Source: an uncultured Nostocoides sp.
GTDB taxonomy: Bacteria; Actinomycetota; Actinomycetes; Actinomycetales; Dermatophilaceae
Assembly (NCBI GenBank): GCA_937873315.1
Contig: CALMQX010000015.1
Span: 1 to 64,000 of the forward strand
DNA: 64,000 nucleotides
Direction: 5' to 3'
Part shown: positions 60,002-64,000 of the stretch, one piece after another
Layout of the letters: the number at the start of each line of letters is the position of its first letter
How positions within the stretch are numbered: position 1 is the stretch's first letter
Translations under genes and position numbers: made by a program
The notes under the pieces: generated by a model
Told to the model about the DNA's origin: nothing
Seen by the model: only the letters and a program-made list of their open reading frames with translations
Database searches by the model: none

Positions 60002-61321
60002 CTAGACCAGCAGGGTGCCCTCGAGGACACCCGCCCCTCGCAACTCGCGGTACCAGCGTTCGTTGTCCCACTCCTTGACGAAGCCATGCCCACCGAGCAA
60101 TTGCACGGCATTCGAGCCGATCTCGGCGCCATGGCTGGCGACCAGGGCGCGGGCCTGAGCGATGCTGTCGGCGGCATCGAGGCCCTTGTCCAGCCGAGCG
60201 GCGGCCTTCCACACCACCAAGCGCATCGCGTCCAACTCGATACCGATATTGGCGATCGCAAAGGCGACTGCCTGGCGATGGGCGATGGGCTGACCGAAGG
60301 ACTGCCGTTCCTTGGTGTACGGGATGAGTTGGTCCAGAACCGCCTGGGCGGTACCGACCGCGGCGGCCGACCAGGCCAGGCGGCCACGGCGTACGGCATC
60401 GGCATGATCCGCCGAGGTGCCCAGCAATGCGCTGACCGGGACCCGGACCTCGCTGAGGACCAAGCGACCCGTGGCGGCGGCGCGGATCCCCATCGCAGGA
60501 TCGTCTTCGCGGCTCAGCCCCGCGGCGGATGGCTCGACGATGATCAACCGAGGGGAGCCATCGATCAGTGCGGACACGATGAAGAGCTCCGCGCTCGCCG
60601 CGTTGGCGACCAGGGCCTTGGTCCCCGTGAGGACGACCTCGCCGCCGTCGATGCGTCCGGTGGTGCGCGGACTCATCGCGTCAAAGAGGGGTTGCGGCTC
60701 CTGCAGGGCAAGGGCCGCCACGACGGGGTCATCGGCGGTGAAGTAGGGCATGTAGGTCTGCTGCTGGTCGGCGCTCCCATATGCCGCAATGGCAGCAGCG
60801 ACCGAGGCCGTGGACATCAGCGCGACGGCAATCCCGAGGTCGCCGCGCGCCAACTCCTCCAGCACCAGACACCCTGCGACCGCGGATCGCTCCTCGGCGA
60901 TACCGCCAAGCTCCGCAGGGATACCGACCAGGTTGAGCCCCATCTGGGCCGCAGCTGCACTCGCCGGCTCCGGGACCCGACGCTCCGCATCGGCTTGCGC
61001 TCCGGCGGGGCGAATCACCTCGTCGGCCAGGGTCCGCGCGGCGTCACGCAGCATCGCCTGGTCCAGGGTCGGGGTCAGATCGAAGAGCTCTTGGGCAGGG
61101 GTTGGCGTGGCGCGCACCGGCGCCCCCGAGCCCTTGCGGGCGGCAAACACCCGACCGGCGGCGGCCTGGGCCCGATAGCCCTCGTGAGCCGCCCGCCCCA
61201 GGGCACGTTGGGCTCGCTCGCGTGCGGCCGGGTGGGCCAGGACAGGGGAGGCGCCAACCTTGGCGAGCACGCGCAGGCCGAGGCGGCGGCCGCGGGCCGC
61301 GATGGAGGGTGGCTCTGCCAT
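60002..61321 (-). CDS. Acyl-CoA dehydrogenase family protein (second of the pair)
   Basis: 439-residue protein. After a ~75-residue Ala/Arg-rich N-terminal extension comes the acyl-CoA dehydrogenase fold: LFDLTPTLDQAMLRDAARTL, MGLNLVGIPAELGGIAEERS, ALQEPQPLFDAMSPRTTG and YTKERQSFGQPIAHRQAVAF. The FAD loop reads EPQPLFDA rather than the usual EPxAGSD, and no clear Glu base motif remains, so it may be a partner subunit with altered or lost activity. First gene of the pair; a palindrome-rich region lies upstream. Confidence 0.82.
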   Translation of the reverse strand: MAEPPSIAARGRRLGLRVLAKVGASPVLAHPAARERAQRALGRAAHEGYRAQAAAGRVFAARKGSGAPVRATPTPAQELFDLTPTLDQAMLRDAARTLADEVIRPAGAQADAERRVPEPASAAAAQMGLNLVGIPAELGGIAEERSAVAGCLVLEELARGDLGIAVALMSTASVAAAIAAYGSADQQQTYMPYFTADDPVVAALALQEPQPLFDAMSPRTTGRIDGGEVVLTGTKALVANAASAELFIVSALIDGSPRLIIVEPSAAGLSREDDPAMGIRAAATGRLVLSEVRVPVSALLGTSADHADAVRRGRLAWSAAAVGTAQAVLDQLIPYTKERQSFGQPIAHRQAVAFAIANIGIELDAMRLVVWKAAARLDKGLDAADSIAQARALVASHGAEIGSNAVQLLGGHGFVKEWDNERWYRELRGAGVLEGTLLV

Positions 61322-61337
61322 TGAGCACTTTCTGCGA

Positions 61338-61430
61338 GTATCCGGTACGACCGGTTTCGGATACCTAGCCTACTGACCTCCGCCATCCGCGTCCCCGATT
61401 TACCTCCTTTTCCTCTGCTAGCAGAGGAAA
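61338..61430. promoter_or_regulatory. Palindromic operator-like sites upstream of the acyl-CoA dehydrogenases
   Basis: GTATCCG (61338-61344) and CGGATAC (61358-61364) form a 7-bp inverted repeat 17 bp upstream of the gene start. A 22-bp perfect palindrome without spacer lies at 61409-61430 (half-site TTTCCTCTGCT). AACCGGTT follows at 61429-61436. TetR-type regulators of fatty acid genes bind such palindromes; no regulator gene is adjacent. The palindrome lacks a T-tailed end, so an operator is likelier than a terminator. Confidence 0.55.
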
Positions 61431-61523
61431 CCGGTTGAGCCACACGATCCTGCGTATGCCGCGGTGCGTTTTGGTGTGCTGAGTCGGGCTCAGACCCCCC
61501 GCGCCCGCCGGTCCGGACCAGGG

Positions 61524-62153
61524 CTACACCCGGTCGACCTCGATCTCCTGGCTGTACGTCCACCCCGGCCGCAGCGGCAGACTATCGCCACTCCAGAATC
61601 GCCCCGGGTCGTACCAGTTGGCCGGCGCCTGCGTGGACAGCACGCCCATCCGCTCTAAGGTCGTGGCGACGATCTCGGCGCAGTATGCCGTCTGCGGGCG
61701 CTCGCCTTTTCGGGTCGCCTCGGAGCCCGAGAGATGCCCGTCGCGGCCCCGCAGCCAGCGCACGCCGAGCCGCAGGTAGCTCGGGAAGCCGACACCATCG
61801 AGGTCACCAATGCTCAGCAGTGCGGCGTCCTCCATCGGCCGGGTGACTTCCGGACTGAGTTGCCGAATGAAGGCCTTCTGGTCATAACGGACCTGCCAAC
61901 GCTGCACCGCCTCGCGCAGATCGTGCAGTTGAGCACCGCGATGATGCCCGCCGGTCCAGTAGTCCCGCATCGAACGACCGATCTCCGAATGCCACAGCAG
62001 CGGGGGAAGATCGTCGATCACCAGCGTCATGCCGACGTGATTGACCGGACTATTGGTGGCGGCATGCATGACCTTGTTGACCACCGTGTGCCCGCGGAAG
62101 ATCCACAGGTCACCGGTGCGGGCCAAGGCCAGACCCTCGTCGAGACTCAACAT
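61524..62153 (-). CDS. Permuted papain-fold (NlpC/P60-like, YiiX-type) protein
   Basis: 209-residue soluble protein. GDLWIFRGHTVVNKVMHAAT with SPVNHVGMTLV holds the catalytic His, and TAYCAEIVATTLERMG the Cys; His before Cys is the circularly permuted order of YiiX/LRAT-like members. The middle (GDLDGVGFPSYLRLGVRWLR) is typical too. Relatives act on lipids or peptidoglycan-type amides, but the substrate is unknown. No signal peptide. ATG at 62153 chosen because an upstream extension in the same frame looks non-coding. Confidence 0.75.
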   Translation of the reverse strand: MLSLDEGLALARTGDLWIFRGHTVVNKVMHAATNSPVNHVGMTLVIDDLPPLLWHSEIGRSMRDYWTGGHHRGAQLHDLREAVQRWQVRYDQKAFIRQLSPEVTRPMEDAALLSIGDLDGVGFPSYLRLGVRWLRGRDGHLSGSEATRKGERPQTAYCAEIVATTLERMGVLSTQAPANWYDPGRFWSGDSLPLRPGWTYSQEIEVDRV

Positions 62154-62189
62154 GGTCGGACAGTCTGCCGTGCCCGTAGTCTTCGCGGT

Positions 62190-62393
62190 ATGCCCTCGCG
62201 CAATCGACTGTGGAAACTGCTTGGCGTCGCCGCTGTCACAGGGGTGGCCACGAGCGGATTGTTGATCGAGCGCCAGGTGCGGGTGCCGGCGGCATACACG
62301 CCCAGCGAGGTCACGGCGCGGCTGCGCGAGCGCTATCAGCAGGCGCGGGAGGCATCCCAGGATGCCCAGCGTGGGATCGAGGGCAGCGAGTAG
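62190..62393 (+). CDS. Small hypothetical protein, one membrane helix
   Basis: 67 residues: a basic start (PSRNRLWK), one hydrophobic helix (LLGVAAVTGVATSGLLI) and a charged helical tail (SEVTARLRERYQQAREASQD). Divergent from the papain-fold gene, 36 bp between starts. No family recognised. Confidence 0.55.
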   Translation: MPSRNRLWKLLGVAAVTGVATSGLLIERQVRVPAAYTPSEVTARLRERYQQAREASQDAQRGIEGSE

Positions 62394-62689
62394 TCGCTGG
62401 CCAAGCACGCCGAAGTCCGACAATTGCGGCCGTGGCCCCTTGCACGTGCTGCGCTGCGGGGGTCGGGTGGCAGCGTGGCTACCGCGGGAGCCCTTGGCCA
62501 AAACGCCAGGTCGTCGTTGCCGAATACTCCGCGTGTAGCCGAAGTATCGGCGTGGGCAGCCACGACTGATTGGGTGAATCTGGGGGCAACTGAGCCTCGA
62601 TGGCGACTCCCCCATGACGCTGGGCGGATTCACCCGAACGCAGCGGGGGCATGTGGTCCACGCTGTTGAGCGTGTAGATGTGGACGCGT
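62394..62689. other. Gene-free stretch with two hairpins
   Basis: No supported gene. GCCGA-a-TACT and AGTATCGGC (about 62518-62551) form a bulged hairpin. GGGTGAATC (62572-62580) and GATTCACCC (62627-62635) enclose a nested TGGGGG/CCCCCA pair (62581-62586 and 62609-62614). They lie directly before a LacI-family remnant and may be leftovers of its operator or of an excised element. Confidence 0.5.
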
Positions 62690-62908
62690 GTGCCTGATGA
62701 CCTCAGCATCGTCGGCTTCGACGACATCCCCGAGGCGGCATACCTCACGCCGCCCTTGACGACCATCCGGCAGGACTTCGACGCGGTCGGCCGGGCCGCG
62801 CTGACCACGCTTCTACAGGCGATCAACGACCCGGCGCCGGCCATCTCCGACCCTTTGCTCGCCCCCAGCTGGCGCTCCGCTCCACCACCTCCGCCCCCAA
62901 CGGGTTGA
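62690..62908 (+). pseudogene. LacI-family regulator remnant (C-terminal end only)
   Basis: About 70 codons match the end of a LacI-type sensor domain: RVPDDLSIVGFDDIPEAAYL then TPPLTTIRQDFDAVGRAALT, followed by a Pro-rich degenerate end. The DNA-binding domain and two thirds of the sugar-binding domain are missing; no ribosome site precedes the nearby ATG at 62678. It is a truncated relic. Confidence 0.8.
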
Positions 62909-63073
62909 GCCTGCGGTCCTCGGTCGGCTGGCGAGGGAGCGGGTACCGCCGGCCGAGACAGCACCCTGCTCACGTCGCGACGGCTAACACATCGATGAAC
63001 CGAACGGGGGATGGTAGGGTCGCTCCAGGAGGCCTGGTCGCCTCGCGTTGCATGAGACTGGCAGGGGTCTGGC

Positions 63074-64000
63074 ATGAAACCAGTACGTCGTCCGATAGTC
63101 CTGAGTATTGCTCTGCTCTTGGTGTGCTGGGGGGTAGCACCGGCCGCGGCACTCATTCCGGTCATCCCCATCGATGGCATCTGGGGGGTGAACGGACGGG
63201 TGAACGCCACCCTGTATACCTCGAACAGCATCTTCATCGCGGGTACCTTCACCTCGGCAACCAGCCCGGACGGCAGCCAAAGCCTTCCCCGCCAGAACCT
63301 GGTGGTGCTCGATGCCGCCACGGGGGCACCCCGAGACTGGGCCCCGAATCCCAACAAGGCGGTCTTCGATCTGGCCCTGAGCGAAGACGGGTCCCGAGTG
63401 TTTCTGTCCGGCGACTTCACCAAGGTGTCCGGCCAGCAACGGCTGAAGGTTGCCGCGATGTCCGCCACCAGCGGCGCCTTGGACGCCACCTGGAAGCCGA
63501 AGGCGAGTGCGCGAGTTGAGGCGCTTGAAGCCGTCAATGGCAAGGTCTACCTCGGCGGCCAGTTCCTGACCGTCAACGACGTGAGCCGCACCAGGCTGGC
63601 GGCGGTTGACCAGGCCAGCGGCGCCCTCGACCCCCTCTGGACGCCCGCAGCAGACGGGGTCATCCACGACATGGTGTTCGCCCCCAACAACCGGATCTTG
63701 GTTGGCGGCGACTTCACCTCGATCAATGGAGTGACCAACCAACGCAAGCTCAGCGCGCTCAATCCCAACACGGGGGCGCCCATCTCCAGCTTCGTTCCCC
63801 GCCCGGCCTATGAGACCTTCGACATCACGGTCGATGACGCCACCGTCTACACGGCAGCCGGCGGATCTGGCGGGCACGCAGCGGCATACGACCTCGGCTC
63901 GGGCGAGAACCACTGGGTCAGTTTTGGCGACGGTGACGCCGAGGCCGCGCATCTGATGAACAACGTGCTCTACATCGGCGGACACTTCGATAACTGGGTG
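63074..64000 (+). CDS. Secreted beta-propeller repeat protein (3' end outside window)
   Basis: The frame is open from ATG 63074 to the window end (309 codons). Signal peptide PIVLSIALLLVCWGVAPAAA. The mature part is built of repeats of ~45-55 residues with the pattern IFIAGTFTSA, VFLSGDFTKVSG, VYLGGQFLTVND, ILVGGDFTSING, VLYIGGHFDNW, each followed by (L)xALDxxTGAxxxxWxP; this is the delta-60-like WD-type propeller of actinobacterial exoproteins. Often a cell-wall or adhesion domain follows, which cannot be seen here. A GGAGG at about 63033 is too far upstream for this start. Confidence 0.8.
   Translation, partial: MKPVRRPIVLSIALLLVCWGVAPAAALIPVIPIDGIWGVNGRVNATLYTSNSIFIAGTFTSATSPDGSQSLPRQNLVVLDAATGAPRDWAPNPNKAVFDLALSEDGSRVFLSGDFTKVSGQQRLKVAAMSATSGALDATWKPKASARVEALEAVNGKVYLGGQFLTVNDVSRTRLAAVDQASGALDPLWTPAADGVIHDMVFAPNNRILVGGDFTSINGVTNQRKLSALNPNTGAPISSFVPRPAYETFDITVDDATVYTAAGGSGGHAAAYDLGSGENHWVSFGDGDAEAAHLMNNVLYIGGHFDNWV

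Noticed and set aside
59330-61324. Long plus-strand open frame opposite both acyl-CoA dehydrogenase genes
   Set aside because: It crosses two well-conserved minus-strand genes and their junction, and its translation matches no protein pattern.

Overview
The window comes from a high-GC actinobacterium. Gene content (an actinobacterial-type recR–DUF5063–aspartate kinase block, a small SRP RNA near dnaX, a LytR_C protein, a sunset-domain protein, DUF559-type proteins, PPi-dependent phosphofructokinase) fits Micrococcales. The Dermatophilaceae/Intrasporangiaceae group is my best guess, not a demonstrated assignment. GTG starts, ATGA/GTGA gene overlaps and G/C-ending codons dominate.

Layout. (1) Bases 1 to about 6010 are the right end of an integrated island: the distal half of a type ISP restriction-modification enzyme, an overlapping Mrr-type endonuclease, a small excisionase-like HTH protein, a NYN-domain nuclease-like protein and a tyrosine integrase. 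The island ends in a displaced tRNA-Pro 3' end, which marks the attachment site. (2) 6058-14852 is a complete amino-sugar catabolic locus, best read as N-acetylgalactosamine use: ABC importer without its ATPase, deacetylase, DeoR regulator, SIS deaminase/isomerase, ROK kinase, PfkB-type kinase and class II tagatose/fructose-bisphosphate aldolase. (3) 14875-34446 is mostly housekeeping: a CoA transferase, pfp, a CotH-type protein, lysC, recR, plsC, dnaX, the SRP RNA, two tRNA-Ser genes, propionyl-CoA synthetase, a HerA-like ATPase, LytR_C and CHAD proteins and tadA. (4) 34463-40664 holds upp, a PH-domain protein, an AbiEi/DUF559 gene bracketed by two copies of a palindromic repeat, and the pntAB transhydrogenase. 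(5) 40778-51650 is a nitrate respiration cluster: two NarK transporters divergent from a regulator gene translationally coupled to narGHJI plus a small cupin. (6) 51664-64000 is mixed: a sunset-domain membrane protein, a decayed PQQ-type sugar dehydrogenase, alaA, a crcB pair, two acyl-CoA dehydrogenases, a permuted papain-fold protein, a LacI remnant and the start of a secreted beta-propeller protein.

The least explained structures are at DNA level. One is a dispersed, nearly perfect palindrome of about 52-58 bp present three times (30044, 36358, 37577), with a compensatory base change between copies and with a recurring flank motif. Another is an over-represented heptamer GGCATAC/GTATGCC, about 60 copies by eye, in all reading frames and in intergenic DNA, but sparse in the island and in the amino-sugar locus. 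A nonamer tandem array lies behind the AbiEi/DUF559 gene, and a 22-bp perfect palindrome lies upstream of the acyl-CoA dehydrogenases.
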